Source of the DNA: Hedera helix
Lineage: Eukaryota; Streptophyta; Magnoliopsida; Apiales; Araliaceae
DNA: 64,000 nucleotides
NCBI GenBank assembly: GCA_947179155.2
Contig: OX359280.1
Span: 45,555,555-45,619,554, forward strand
Direction of reading: 5' to 3'
The position numbers and the translations under genes were made by a program. The notes below the pieces were generated by a model. The model saw nothing but the letters and a program-made list of their open reading frames with translations, was not told the DNA's origin and did not search any database. Positions 12,148 through 23,803 of the stretch are shown one piece after another (positions within the stretch are counted from its first letter, which is position 1; every line of letters begins with the position of its first letter).

Positions 12148-12497
12148 TTTATTTTTGCATCAGTGATCAGTTGTAAATTCTTGATGGTGGATATTAACTT
12201 AAACCAAGGCTTTTTATTTATATTTATTTCTTGCATAATTATTTTAATTAGTTTATTTTAAATTATTTCTTTAATTACAAAACCCCCCAATTCTTATTTA
12301 CAAAACATAAAATTAAATAATCATTCTCTGTGGGATCGACTCTTGCTTACACTATTACATATTTATTTTTCCAAAGTAAGATTTTATTTTTTGGGTGCTT
12401 GCGACATCACACCAAATTTTGGCGCCGTTGCCGGGGATCGAACCCGGGTCATCCGCGTGACAGGCGGATATACTTACCACTATACACTGCAAGGGAG
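12076..12497 (+). mobile_element. Inserted R-U5 cDNA fused to tRNA-Asp complement
   Basis: 12076-12412 repeats 9221-9556 of the 5' LTR almost exactly (end of R plus U5). It continues through CCAAATTT into a perfect tRNA-Asp primer site, then through nearly the whole complement of the tRNA. It interrupts the gag-protease frame: IKE ends at 12081 and the tail (SFNKTMINGVKMDEM...EEGVT) restarts at about 12495. The related minus-strand element at 49721-50098 has a continuous tail here, which shows where the insert lies and suggests loss of about ten codons. The left junction has ATTAARGAG microhomology. The simplest reading is an aborted minus-strand strong-stop cDNA that carried its primer. Confidence 0.75.
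12423..12494 (-). tRNA. tRNA-Asp(GUC)-like sequence, primer-derived
   Basis: The minus strand reads as tRNA-Asp: TATAGTGGTAAGTAT D-arm, anticodon stem-loop with CTGTCAC (GUC anticodon), T-arm CCGGGTTCGATCCCCGG, and 3' strand CAACGGC followed by GCCA. The outer anticodon stem pair is T-A instead of C-G but still pairs. The 5' acceptor strand is degenerate, with two extra bases before the D-arm. It sits exactly where the retroelement primer site would be, so it is probably a copied primer tRNA and not a working gene, although a tRNA finder could call it. Confidence 0.6.
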
Positions 12498-13984
12498 TTT
12501 TAACAAGACTATGATAAATGGAGTAAAGATGGATGAAATGGTCAAAATTCAAGAGGAAGGAGTAACGTAGTGTTTAAGCATGCTGTCAAGCCAAGAACAA
12601 TAAACAAAGGCGCTGCTTGGGAGGCAACCCAAGAAAACAGATTTGCATTTCTTTTCCCTTTTTCTTTTTATATTTATTTGTGTCTATTTCTTTGCATTAT
12701 AGTTTACATTGGGGACAATGTAAATTTTAAGTGTGGGGGAAGGGATTTAGGATTTTTGTTATTATTTTTATTATTTTTAGGTCATATTTTTTTTAAAAAA
12801 AAAAAATTAGGAAATTTTAAAATTTTTAAATTTTGAATTTTTGAATTTTGTGGGTAAATTCACTGCAAACCCTCACGAGACAAAACTCGTCCACTTGGGG
12901 TAACCTTGGGGTTTAAAGGCTTGTTGCACATGCTAAGTGTAACCGTGTTTCCTACGAAAATGGGGTAGTTTTTATTTTATTTTATTTATTTTTTTAGGAT
13001 GTGTCACTTGAGCAATGAGTTAATTGAATTTTAAATTTTTAGCCAATGATAAAATTTTGATTTTTATTTAATAACCCTTGGAAAAATAATAAATTTTTGC
13101 TTAGTTTGAATTTTGACTTTTTATTGATTATTACTTTGTTTGAGATCTTTAAAATTTTTATGCACTTATATCCATTTGTTTGAGCTAGTTTTAATTTAGA
13201 AAAGTTTAAATGGTTAAATGCTTATGAAAGATATTTTTGAACTCTATATCTTATTTGATCATTACTTGAAGTGAAATATAAGACAAAATATAATTTGGAA
13301 GAGATGATTTAGGTAATTTTTCTAGGATTATTATTGATGAAAAATCTTGTGGTGAGTTGAGATGGAGCGTAAAACGCACTCACTCATAAACACATGAAAA
13401 AACGAGATGGAGCGTAAAACGCACTCGCTGGTGAGATGGAGCATAAAATGCACTCACCGTGAAAAAAAAAAAGATGAAGAGAAGAAGAAAAAATGGGATG
13501 AGCATAAAATGCACCCATTAAAAAAAAAAGAAAAAAAATTGATTGAAAAAAAAAATAAAAAAAAATTGATATCTATAATCCTAGTGTGCTTCATTGATTA
13601 AAAACCTTTTGATTTTCTGATTTATATTTGTCTATATTAGCTGAAAGTGATGTGAAAAATAAGTATATTGAGTTTTGTTGTATGTCTTTTATAAGGTAAT
13701 TAATAACCGAAACTTATCTGAATTTTGATTAGTTTGATACATTTGGATGCACACACACACAAAAAGGTCTTGAGTAAAGTAAAATTGATAAATATGTTGA
13801 AGTTCTAGATTTTGCATGATTTTGAAATTTTCATTGAGTTATTATTTAAAAAAAAATCTTTGAGGCTGATGTTGAAATTTATATTGATCTATTGCTCAAG
13901 TAAGTTGTTTGGTTATTAGTTTAATTTTTATAGTTTTTATTTTTGTTTTGCCCGAGGACGAGCAAAAAGCTAAGTGTGGGGGTA
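12498..13984 (+). mobile_element. Athila-like element 3' internal region and polypurine tract
   Basis: This holds the displaced gag-protease C-terminal tail to the stop at 12568-12570, then non-coding sequence. It includes short GGAGCRTAAAAYGCACTCAC repeats (13363-13520), A-rich runs and the polypurine tract GTGTGGGGGTA at 13974-13984. All of this also occurs in mirror orientation in the complete element at 48429-49720. An LTR should begin after the tract, but instead family L host LTR sequence resumes. Confidence 0.65.
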
Positions 13985-14367
13985 TTTTAGCATGAATGAT
14001 CATGATTTTAAATCAAAAGAGAATGTTATTTCTATTATTCAAATTTCTTTATAATTATTGAATGATTGTTAAAGGTTATCTGTTAATGTTTATTTTACTC
14101 ATGAGATATTATTTCATAAATAGTTTATACTTGCGGAATAACTTAATTGCTCACCGTTGCTTAAACATAATATTTTAGCTAAGCCAGAGAAGGCCGGTGG
14201 ATTCGGTAAGGATAAAGGAAAGGGTAAAACAACTGAATATGAGTGTTTATTGCTATGTGTTAGCTTTTGTTATGGATAATGTGTATTAAGACTTAACATT
14301 ATTATATTTTTTAATTTATAAAGGTTATAGTAACCTGGGACAATTTTAAGATATGTTGTAAAAATAT
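13985..14367 (+). mobile_element. Family L LTR, plus strand, part 2
   Basis: This is the continuation of the LTR interrupted at 7855. It contains the conserved acceptor region: TTGCTCACCGTTGCTTA, then TATTTTAG at 14171-14178, then a purine-rich stretch (GGTAAGGATAAAGGAAAGGG). The matching sequence lies at 44225-44320 in another copy. It is interrupted at 14368 by a minus-strand solo LTR. Confidence 0.6.
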
Positions 14368-15318
14368 TGTGACGACCCCGAATCCGGGTCCCCCAAACCT
14401 CGGATCCGGTTCAACACGAGCACTACCTTTTTCTTATTGTTAATGAATTACAACAATATTATAATTGCTAAATAATCATTTATTTACAATTTTACAACTT
14501 CTCTTTCTATTCCAGAATCGCAATCTTTATACATTCCTAGTATGTCTCAATATCATACATGATACGACATTCTATTACAATCAAATTGAGTATTTAACAC
14601 TCGTATAATATACCAACTAAGTATTACACTACACAATCATTTACCTGTCCAATTCGGACTGATATCTATAATAGACATTTAGATCTTTATTGAGAGTAAT
14701 ATCATGTTCCTTGATCTTTATCGAGAACTTCAACTAACTTGTACTATCTGAAAAATGTTGGTTTAGGCAAGAGTGAGCACGACGGCTCAGCAAGTTCAAC
14801 AGTTACACATAACACATTACATGCTTCACATATTATATATGCTCTGCATTTTATTCTTACATCATGCATTTCATGCATTTCATTTTATGAATGAGTCATA
14901 CTTCTTATGCATCACATACAATAAACAACTAGCATCTAGCAAATCATGCTTCATATCGGTACATATTTCACATGTTACCATATCTCATGTTATTCATATA
15001 TCACAAATATCATCAAAATATCTTCATGTTAATAATATAGCATCAAATTGTAGCATGTTAATGCACATAGGAGCAAGTTCTGAAAAACTTGCCTGGTCGC
15101 TTCTACCATTTATGCCTATTTGCGTCATTTGCTCAACCTACAATTTATATAACAAATTGACATAATCATTAGCTACCAGGACTTTTAATTAGATTTAACT
15201 TAAGACCTTAACTTCAAATTATTAACTCTTTAGTTGTCCGATAAACGAACCCTTAAGTTCCGGACAAAAAATCCTAGCCTAACAAACCTAGTTGGACACG
15301 TCGGTAAACTTAACCAAC

Positions 15319-15830
15319 TTATTAATATTATTAATTATTTAATAATATTTTAATTCCTTTTTAATATTATTAACCATTTAATAATATTTTAATCACTTAT
15401 TAATATTATTAACCATTTAATAATATTTTACTTACTTATTAATATTATTAATCATTTAATAATATTTTAATCACTTATTAATATTATTAATCATTTAATA
15501 ATATTTTAATCACTTATTAATATTATTAACCATTTAATAATATTTTAATCACTCATTAATATTATTAACCATTTAATAATATTTTAATCACTCATTAATA
15601 TTATTAACCATTTAAGAATATGTTACTCACTTATTAGTATTATTAACTATTTAATAATATTTTAATCACTTATTAATATTATTAATTATTTAATAATATT
15701 TTAATCACATATTAATATTATTAACCATGTAATGATATTTTAATCATTTACAAATGTTATTCATCATTCAATAACTTTTTAATCATATACTAATATTATT
15801 GATCATTTAATAATATTTTAATAATCTTCA
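15319..15830. repeat. 39-bp hairpin minisatellite (about 13 copies)
   Basis: A tandem array of 39-bp units such as AATATTATTAACCATTTAAT followed by AATATTTTAATCACTTATT. Each unit is a hairpin with stem AATATTATTAA/TTAATAATATT around a CCAT-like loop. Units differ by a few substitutions; the last two are degenerate. Confidence 0.85.
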
Positions 15831-17718
15831 AATAATACCAATAGTTAACTTTTTAATTGTGTTAACTTTAGTCTTTATTTTAAACATTTAGTTATCAATT
15901 AATGATTAATGGATTTCATATATATTGGTTTAATAACCAAAACATTCATTTCACACTTATTTCAACTTAAATTTTCATTAAAAACTCGACTCGAACCGAT
16001 CCGACTCGACCCGGACCGACCCGACCCGACCCGGAGCTAGAAAAATCTGCTTAGCAGATTGTTCTGACGCAGCTGCGTCAGTCCCGACGCGGCTGCGTCA
16101 GCCATTTTGTCCGAAAGTCAACTGTTTGACTGCTCGACCCTCCGACGCTCCGACAGCCATAACTTCTTCATTTTAAAATATTTTGGGGTGATTCTTGAGT
16201 CCATTCTCATCAGAATTTCCCCCTCTACAATTTCTCTTTAGAACACAAATCCAAATTCCAAACGTAACTGGACTAAAAATGGCTCACAATGACAAAGTGA
16301 AAACTAACTTCACAAATCATTGGTTCTATAGGTTCAAACTTGAATAAAATAAACTCTACACATCCAAATGACACCAACTAAGTGTTGTTGTCTTTCTAAC
16401 TTCTTGTTTTACAACATTTCATGGTTCGATCATATTTTTGAAAACGTTTTGACAAGAAATTTAAAGATCGAACCACTTAGGGTTTTATCGGTAATCACAA
16501 TATGAAATTTTCTTTCATTTATTTGAACCTATCAAACCATGAATCTACCTATATATCATATATTTAGACTTTTAAATCATCAAAATAACTTTTGATCGGT
16601 TAAAAATACTTTTTAACCGTTCAAATCATATCTAGACTACAAAAATGAACTTAAGGAAAGTTTAGAACACTTTTTAACCTCTTAGATATGGATGTTCTTC
16701 TTCTTGATCTTCTTGATCTACCCAAAATAGCTATCCTTCTAATGACTTAACCTTCTTCTTACCAATATTCAGTAACACTTTGGAGAACATAGATGAATCT
16801 CTCAAATGTGCTCTCCCTTCTCTCTAGAACCTCTCTCTATAGCTTGGTGAAATGTACCAATGACTAAACTTTTCCAAGCCTTGGTAATGAGTTCTATTTA
16901 TAGGACTCAACTAACCTCACTTATCATCCACTAATCAACTAACATAGGTGAATTAAAGGGTTAATCCATGCTTACTATTTTAGTGAATGACTACTTGATG
17001 GACTTGGTGATTGACCACCATGAATGACCATTTTGATTGACTAGGGTGGTTGGGTAGTTGGTGAACAATTCACCCAACACTTAACCCACATGTGGTTAAC
17101 TTTCATAAGACCTATGGTTAAAGTACTACACTTAACCTTGGTCACTTAAAACTTAACCTTAGTTAGGGCTCATCTTATTTATATATCTCACAACAATTAA
17201 CCCCAACGTGGTTAATTCTCTACATTAAAATGACCTAGGTTGGTTCACTCACCCAACCATGCTCTAAACTCATCAATTAAACATACACACATCTTCCACC
17301 AAATAACCCAAGTAGGGTTAATTCTCTACAATCAATTATACATATATATTCAATATATTTATATAATTACTAACACTTAACTCTAGCATTGGTTAAGGTT
17401 TTATTTTTATTACCACTTAGGGTTAACAAGTAACCCAACAGTGGTTAGTTCTCTACAACATAAATTCATAAGAATTGATCATCATCATTGACTAGGGTTA
17501 GTGAATCACCCCTTGGTTAATTCATTTAACCAACATTGATTAACTCTCTACCAATTCATATACTTACAACATATATATCTCTACATATTCACCAATAACA
17601 TTTTATTTAAATTACATCATAGCTTGAATCGACCAATTTAAATTGAATACAAGCAACATGCATCTTTACTCAATCTCCAAGTGGGACCCCATGTTTGGTC
17701 AACACTATACCATTTTTC

Positions 17719-17720
<2 letters not shown>

Positions 17721-17770
<50 letters not shown>
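17721..17770. repeat. (AT)n microsatellite
   Basis: An uninterrupted AT dinucleotide run inside the solo LTR. Confidence 0.95.
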
Positions 17771-17772
<2 letters not shown>

Positions 17773-18875
17773 CTTGCAATTTCTACTAACCATTAACCAA
17801 TGTATGGTTAATTCTCTACAACATGTAACCCATGGTTACCTACCAATTCTACCTTGGTGAATTATATACATACATAATTGTATCTATAATATTCTTTCTA
17901 CAACTAACCCATGCATAGTTAAATCTTTAATTTATTTACTACCTAGGGTTACTCAATTAACTCATCCATAGTTAATTCTCATCATCACATTCATTCACCT
18001 AACAATTAACCAATGTTTGGTTAATACTCTCTCTTGTCTACCAACTAGGGTTATTAAATTAACCATACATTAGTTAATTCTCTACACTTAACAATATTTC
18101 CCAACACTTTGACCAACATTGGACTTTTAAGTATTTGGGCTACTAGTTTATTTTACATTGGGCTCCCTTATTTAATTATTTGGGCTACCCAGCACAACTC
18201 ACACATCTTTATAACTTGGGCTAGGTAATTAATTTAATTGGACTACCACCACATTATATACAATACTTGCCAATATTATTTAATTGGTCTTATATTAATT
18301 ACCTCTTGGACTATTAATTAACATAATACTTGGGCTTAATATTTAATTACCCACCTTCACGCAATATTCTCATATTGGGCTAACACATATAACAACTTAT
18401 TAATTAAGTTAATTACTTAATTAATTAACTTCTTAATATTGTCATTCTAGGCAATATTCTAACTTCTCTACTTATTAATTACAACTTTAATTCATGACTC
18501 CTATAATTAACTCAATTAATTATATTACATGACCTTCCTTCTTACTTCATATTTAAACTAATTAATTTATTAGCTTAATTGAGTATTAACTTACTCATCC
18601 TCTTATTTGGCTAACCATCACACTGTAGGTATATACGAATTAATATAATTACATTCACTTCTCAATTGAATTTATTTCCTTAATAAATTCTCTACATGCA
18701 TCATTAAAATATTCTCACATTTAATTTCTAACAAATAAATTATGTTAAAAAAAATATGTTCACCCATTTTCTACACATCTTACTTCTCAAATTCTAGGTT
18801 TTAAACCTTAACCTTTAATAAAATCAATTAAGATATTATTTAAAATCTTGAAAATATCTGGGATATTACAAATAT

Positions 18876-18984
18876 TGTAATTAGATAATGTTTTAATGGA
18901 ATGTATGGGTATAGAATTGTGGTTTTGTAGTATCGTGAGCACCATATCTGAGGTTAAAGGTAACCCAAATTTAGAGGCGTCATA
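18876..18984 (+). mobile_element. Family L LTR, plus strand, part 3 (3' end)
   Basis: This reads GTGAGCACCATATCTGAGG ... GAGGCGTCATA. It matches the end of the plus-strand LTR at 44530-44579 (GTGAGCACCAAATTCGAGG ... GGTGTCACA). It terminates the LTR that began near 5455 and abuts Tat-type pol directly, with no primer site. Confidence 0.6.
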
Positions 18985-20143
18985 GTGGAATTGAGCGAGT
19001 TCAACTTAGAATTTTATCCTTGGATAGCCATTAAAGTTCAGGCACTTATAGATTTTATCATTGAATGTTCTTTTCTCGAAGCACATTCCTAGAATAACCC
19101 AATATTATCGATTCCATGCTAGCATCAGAGGAGCTGTCTTGAACTTTATTTGTGGATAAATCTTCCACTGGCTCAAAGAATGGAGTTGGAGTAATTCTAA
19201 CATCACTTGAAAGCTTCAGAGTTCAGCAGGCCATAAGATTTGATTTCATGGTCGTGAATAATATAGCAGAATATGAAGCTCTCTTGGCAGATTGAGGCTT
19301 GCACGGAGTCTAGAAGTAAAGAATTTGATTATCTACAGTGACTCACAACTGGTTGTCAAACAAGTCTTAGGAGAGTATAAAGCCTAAGAAACACACCTAT
19401 AATCTTATCTTCAACTGGTACATAGCTTACTCACGTACTTTCATAAGTACCAGATTATTGGTATGGTTAGGGCTAATAAAACCATGGCCGATGCTTTTTC
19501 TAAATTGGTAACCACTGATCATGGGAATTTAGAAGGCCCAGTTTAATTGGAAATCCTTCAGCAGTCGAGCATAATGGTCTAGGAGGTGATTGACATAGAT
19601 AAGGAAGACTCATGGATGACACCAATCATTAGTTTCTTTTAAAATGATGAGCTTCAAGAAGACAAGGCCCAAACCTGAAAAATTAGATACAAGTCCTCAA
19701 AGTACTACTGTATCAATGATCAGCTCTACAGAAGGTCTTATTCCTCTCCGTTACTTCGTTGTTTAGGACCAAAAGACACTGATCGATTATGCCTTTCAGG
19801 AGGTGTATGAAGGAATTTGTGGAGACCACATAGAGGTAAAGACATTGGCACAGAAAATTCTTTGATAAGGATATTATTGGCTGACAATACTTCAAGATGC
19901 CAAAGACTTTGTCAAGAAATGCTATAAATGACAACTCTTCACTCCTGTACCACATCAGCCTCCCGAAGATGTTACTCCATTATTATCCCAGATCCCCTTC
20001 AAAGTCTGGGAAATAGATATATTGGGACCACTTCCACAAGGTAAGGGACAAGTAAATTTTGTCATAATGGCTATCACTTACTTCACCAAATGGGTAGAAG
20101 CCAAGCCCTTAGCCCGCATAACCCAAAAAATCAAAAACTTGTT
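18985..20143 (+). pseudogene. pol: Tat/Ogre-type pol remnant: RNase H and integrase N-terminal half
   Basis: Translation in broken frames gives VELSEFNLEFYPW at the start of the linker after reverse transcriptase. An RNase H domain follows (AIRFDFMVVNNIAEYEALL, IIYSDSQLVVKQVLGEYKA, ANKTMADAFSKL). Next come an HHCC-like integrase zinc region (VYEGICGDHI, ILQDAKDFVKKCY) and the integrase core start (PFKVWEIDILGPLPQGKGQVNF, ITYFTKWVEAKPLA). There are many stop codons and frameshifts, so it is dead. It is interrupted at 20144 by a solo LTR and continues at 21760 and 26259. Gag, protease and reverse transcriptase are missing upstream. Confidence 0.8.
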
Positions 20144-20148
20144 TGCCT

Positions 20149-21754
20149 AAATTTAAATAGAAATTTACATGCAAGTATACGCGACCGACAAATAATAAAG
20201 TGATAAAATAGAGTGTCGAATCCACAGGGATTTAAAAATAATTATTACCAAACACTAATTTAATATCAAATTAATTCTATTTAAATAATCTCAATTTAAT
20301 TATAAAATAACTAATTAAAATTACTAACTAAATTAAACTAATAAAAATGATTAAATCAAATTAAAATAGTTAAGATCACAATTTCTCCCAATGCTTCATT
20401 TAAATCTCTTTATTCTCTTTTTAATTAATTAATTATATAAAATTGTTAATTGAGATTTCTTAACTATTTACTAACATTTTTCAAGAATTAGTCAAAAGAT
20501 TTATTCCAGTTAAGTTGCTATATTGCTATGCAAAATAATTTATAATAAACTCATAAAGATCCAACTCTCAACAAAGTTACATGTGACATATAGGTATCTT
20601 AATCTTATACACTATTATGCTACTCTTCCTAGAAAGAATCAACAAATTCACATGTTATCATATCTGAATCTAAATCTATAATCCATTTTTGATTTCATAT
20701 AGATTATCCCAATAATTAATCACAATTAATTAATACATTAACGCACAAAATAATTAATTAGGTCTAAACACTATAATCAATTTGTTAACTTCATATAGAT
20801 TACCACATTAATTAATGAAACTAATTAAATACTTGAACACACAAAATATGATACACAATTCAATTATAATCAATTTAATTAGAAATAAAATAAATTAATT
20901 TAAATTATACATTTGGTTCAATTGCAATATCAAATAAAAATTAGTTCATAACTAAATAATAAATTATCCACAAATAATTCAACATCTCAAAATTATAAAA
21001 ATAAAAGAAAAAGAAAAGAAATAAAATATGTGTTGATATTTGTTTGTCACTCGGATCACAATCTCCAATTTCTAAGCTCCATCTTCAATTCTTGAATCAT
21101 TTATGTTGAATATTTGTTCCTAAAACTACTCCTAAATTACTCTAATATAATATATTCTGTTCTAACCTAATATATTCTACTGAAAATAAAAGTTATATAG
21201 TGTATTTCTAGGAGTACAATAATAATCCTAAGCTAATGTGGAAAAGAAATCCAATTTGGAATCAAATTAATGCTTAATTTTGCGAATAATATGATTTCAA
21301 GCAATTAGAGCGCTGCTAAACACAGCCTTCGCCCCAGCTTAACCGGTCAAACCTCGCTACCGCGCGCATGGCGCGCGTCCTATTCCTGCCATTTTCTCGC
21401 ATGACGTCGTTCGCTCCATTGTCTGCTGCTGAAAGAATCACGCGAATGGCGCGACTAACTTGCTTCAGTATTTACAAAATTGTCACCGGTTCTTCATATT
21501 TACGAGATTGACATCCAAGCTTACTGTAATTACACTTTTACCCTCAGTTTCTTGTAGAAATTACAACAATGCCACTAGTGATTAATTTAATTCCTTTTCC
21601 TATAAAATATTAATAAAAATAATATAAAAATACTAATAATAATAATAATGTATAAAATTAAGTAAAACACCTAAATTGCTAAAAATATTTAAAAACTCAC
21701 AAATAATTAAGCCTAAAAATATTAAATAAATAGGTATAAAAACCCATTATCACA
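20149..21754 (-). mobile_element. Athila-like solo LTR in integrase (TSD TGCCT)
   Basis: The flanks carry TGCCT at 20144-20148 and 21755-21759. Removing the insert and one TGCCT restores a continuous integrase frame. On the minus strand it starts TGTGATAATGGGTTTTTATACC. It carries the family's GC-rich block with GCGCGC motifs and GACGTCGTTC (21300-21430). The other end, near AAATTTAAATAG, is less canonical, so the exact terminus could shift by several bases. Confidence 0.65.
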
Positions 21755-21759
21755 TGCCT

Positions 21760-22011
21760 TCAGCTCTTTAGAGAACAAAGGGTTTTCCAGTTCGACATTC
21801 TGATGATATTAGTCTCTGGTAATGGGTTATAGCTTGTTAGAAGGAAATTTGAAGAATTCTTATGAGACTTAAATATTCAACATCGTCAAATCTCAGTAGC
21901 TCATCCACAGGCAAATGGCCAAGTCGAGGTGACTAACAGAACTCTCCTTAATAGGATAAAGAGAAGACTAGAGGATGCTAAATGAGCATAGGCCGAAGAG
22001 TTATTACATGT
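21760..22011 (+). pseudogene. pol: Tat/Ogre-type integrase core, middle part
   Basis: Continues the integrase core: FDILMILVSGNG, then VAHPQANGQVEVTNRTLLNR and IKRRLEDA with interspersed stops. The AHPQANGQVE motif is typical of Ty3/gypsy integrase. It is cut at 22012 by a composite LTR insertion. Confidence 0.8.
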
Positions 22012-22272
22012 CTTATTGTTGCCTATTTTCTTACTTAGCTAACACACTCAAGTAAATGCGATCAACTAGTAATATAATGACAAAAAAAAAGTATCGTTTC
22101 TATGAGGAATTAATTATAATAACTATCAATTACTAAAATTGTATCAACTTAATCTTATTTAAATAAATGATTTACAAGTATGAAATAAAAATTAATTAAA
22201 TTAATAACTAAATTACTAACCAATTATGTATTTCCTCTCAGGCAAAATAAACACTAATATATGTTATCATAT

Positions 22273-23803
22273 TAATAAGTAGATTTTATATCTATTTATT
22301 GGATATTTTTAGGCTAATTATTTATGAGTTTTTAAGTATTTTTAGTATTTTAGGTAATTTATTTAATTTTATGTATTTTTAGTATTTTTATTATTTTAAG
22401 ATTGTTTTTAATTTTTTTGGAAGGAAATTAAAGCTCAGGGGCAAAACGATAATTAATACGATGTTGATGGCAGAAATGTAAATTTACTATGCAGTTAAGT
22501 TCGCGCCATGCGCTCATGGGTTTTGAAAAGGCTGTAGCAGCTGTGCATTGGAGCGATGTTGTTTGGTTAACAAAGTCAGCAGAGTTCACGCCATGCGCGG
22601 TCGTGGCCAGAAAAGAAAAGATTTCGAGTCATGCGTTGGAATAGATTAATGACTAAACACAAGGCGCGTGGAAGGAGCGGATAAGGAGTAGTTTTTTTGT
22701 TTTCTTTTGTGCTAGGTCCCACACGGTTGATGCTCTTATTCGTTTAAGTCTTCCACAAAAATATTCTTTAGCAAAATTTTGTTTGGCATTTCGTTTGAGG
22801 TCCAATTAAGCTAATTAAAATGATTTATTAATAAGTCCTTATCAAGCTTGAAAAAGGATTAAGTTAAATATTTTATTTTTTATTTAGTAGTTTTAAATTT
22901 TATTAGGGTTAGGAAGATTATGTAGTCTGTAAATAGAGGATGTAATACACAATTGTGAGTACATTTTTCTTGAAAATTCTCTCTATTATAATTTAGTGCT
23001 TTTCATGGCTAGACTATTTGTCTTGGTTTAGGTGACTGAAGCCATCAAGATTAATACACTGTGAGATATAATTTATTTTAATTTTTCACTTTATATTTTG
23101 AGTATAGAATATTTTTCTGTGTTTGTTTATATGATTCATTCCTTTTATTGCTAGGAGGCCTACTAGTTTATTATTTGTATTAATCTACTGCTAAATTCAA
23201 TATCAAATCCCTAATCGTTTAGTCACTTTAATTTAAAAAGCAACTAAAATTAATAAATATTTTGTAGATGAAAAGAGTATTATATCTTAATAAGAATATT
23301 TATCTAAATTAAATGCAACTGCTTGTGCTTGTGTTGTTTAGTTCAGTGATCTCTCTATTTTTTAAAGCTATTACAAGTTAAATCTTTAGCGTTTGTTTGA
23401 GATTTTTTAATAATAAGGGTTATTTAGATCGGTTGTTTCTACTTAACTATAAATAAGGAGAGATAAAAAAATTATTCGAATGGTTGTAATTATTCTACGT
23501 TGAATATTTAAAATATTAATTTATTTATACTTACGTCAATGATCAGTTATAAATTCTTGATGTTAGATGTTAACTTAAACCAAGGCTTGTTCTTCTTATT
23601 TATTTCATTAAATTACTTGCATATTTATTTATTTTAGTTAATTTTATTTAAATTATTTCTTTAATTAAAACTTCCCCAATTTTGGTTTACGAAAATATAA
23701 AATTAAATTAATCATTCTGTGCGGGATCGACTCTCACTTGCACTACTACATTAATATTTTTCAAAGTAAGATTTAATTTTCAGGTGTCTGCAGCAGCACA
23801 TCA
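22273..23803 (+). mobile_element. Nested Athila-like LTR, plus strand
   Basis: Starts TAATAAGTAGATTTTATATC and ends CAGCAGCACATCA. It keeps about ten bases of primer-site-proximal sequence (AATTTTG) beyond the expected end, so it may not be a clean solo LTR. A TATA-like TGTAAATAG lies near 22938. No matching target duplication is evident. Closest to the LTR at 28385 in this window. Confidence 0.6.

Larger units (their letters stand above)
14368..18870 (-). mobile_element. Solo LTR of family L (TSD AATAT)
   Basis: On the minus strand the LTR runs from TGTAATATCCCAG (18870) to GGGGTCGTCACA (14368). It is flanked by perfect AATAT duplications (14363-14367 and 18871-18875). A minus-strand TATA box lies at 16894-16902, an ATG mini-ORF at 16731-16790, a minisatellite at 15319-15830 and an (AT)n run at 17721-17770. 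The ends, the TGAGC/GCTCA stem-loop near 14780 and the TTTTTCAG acceptor near 14750 match the other family L LTRs. No internal region is present, so this is a recombination-derived solo LTR. The 4.5-kb length is above its relatives (3.9-4.1 kb). Confidence 0.85.

Noticed and set aside
12343..12570. 75-codon ORF starting in the LTR-like segment
   Set aside because: Only its last 25 codons are real: they are the displaced C terminus of gag-protease. The start lies in LTR and tRNA-derived sequence.
14773..15165. 130-codon plus-strand ORF rich in His, Ile and Leu
   Set aside because: It lies in the AT-rich interior of a solo LTR and runs against the element's orientation; no motif.
15319..15830. 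CRISPR-like repeat array
   Set aside because: Units are contiguous 39-bp near-identical copies with no unique spacers, and the context is a plant LTR.
22273..23803. Clean solo LTR with target duplication
   Set aside because: Flanks do not match and primer-proximal bases remain beyond the LTR end, so I call it a nested LTR without claiming a solo-LTR origin.
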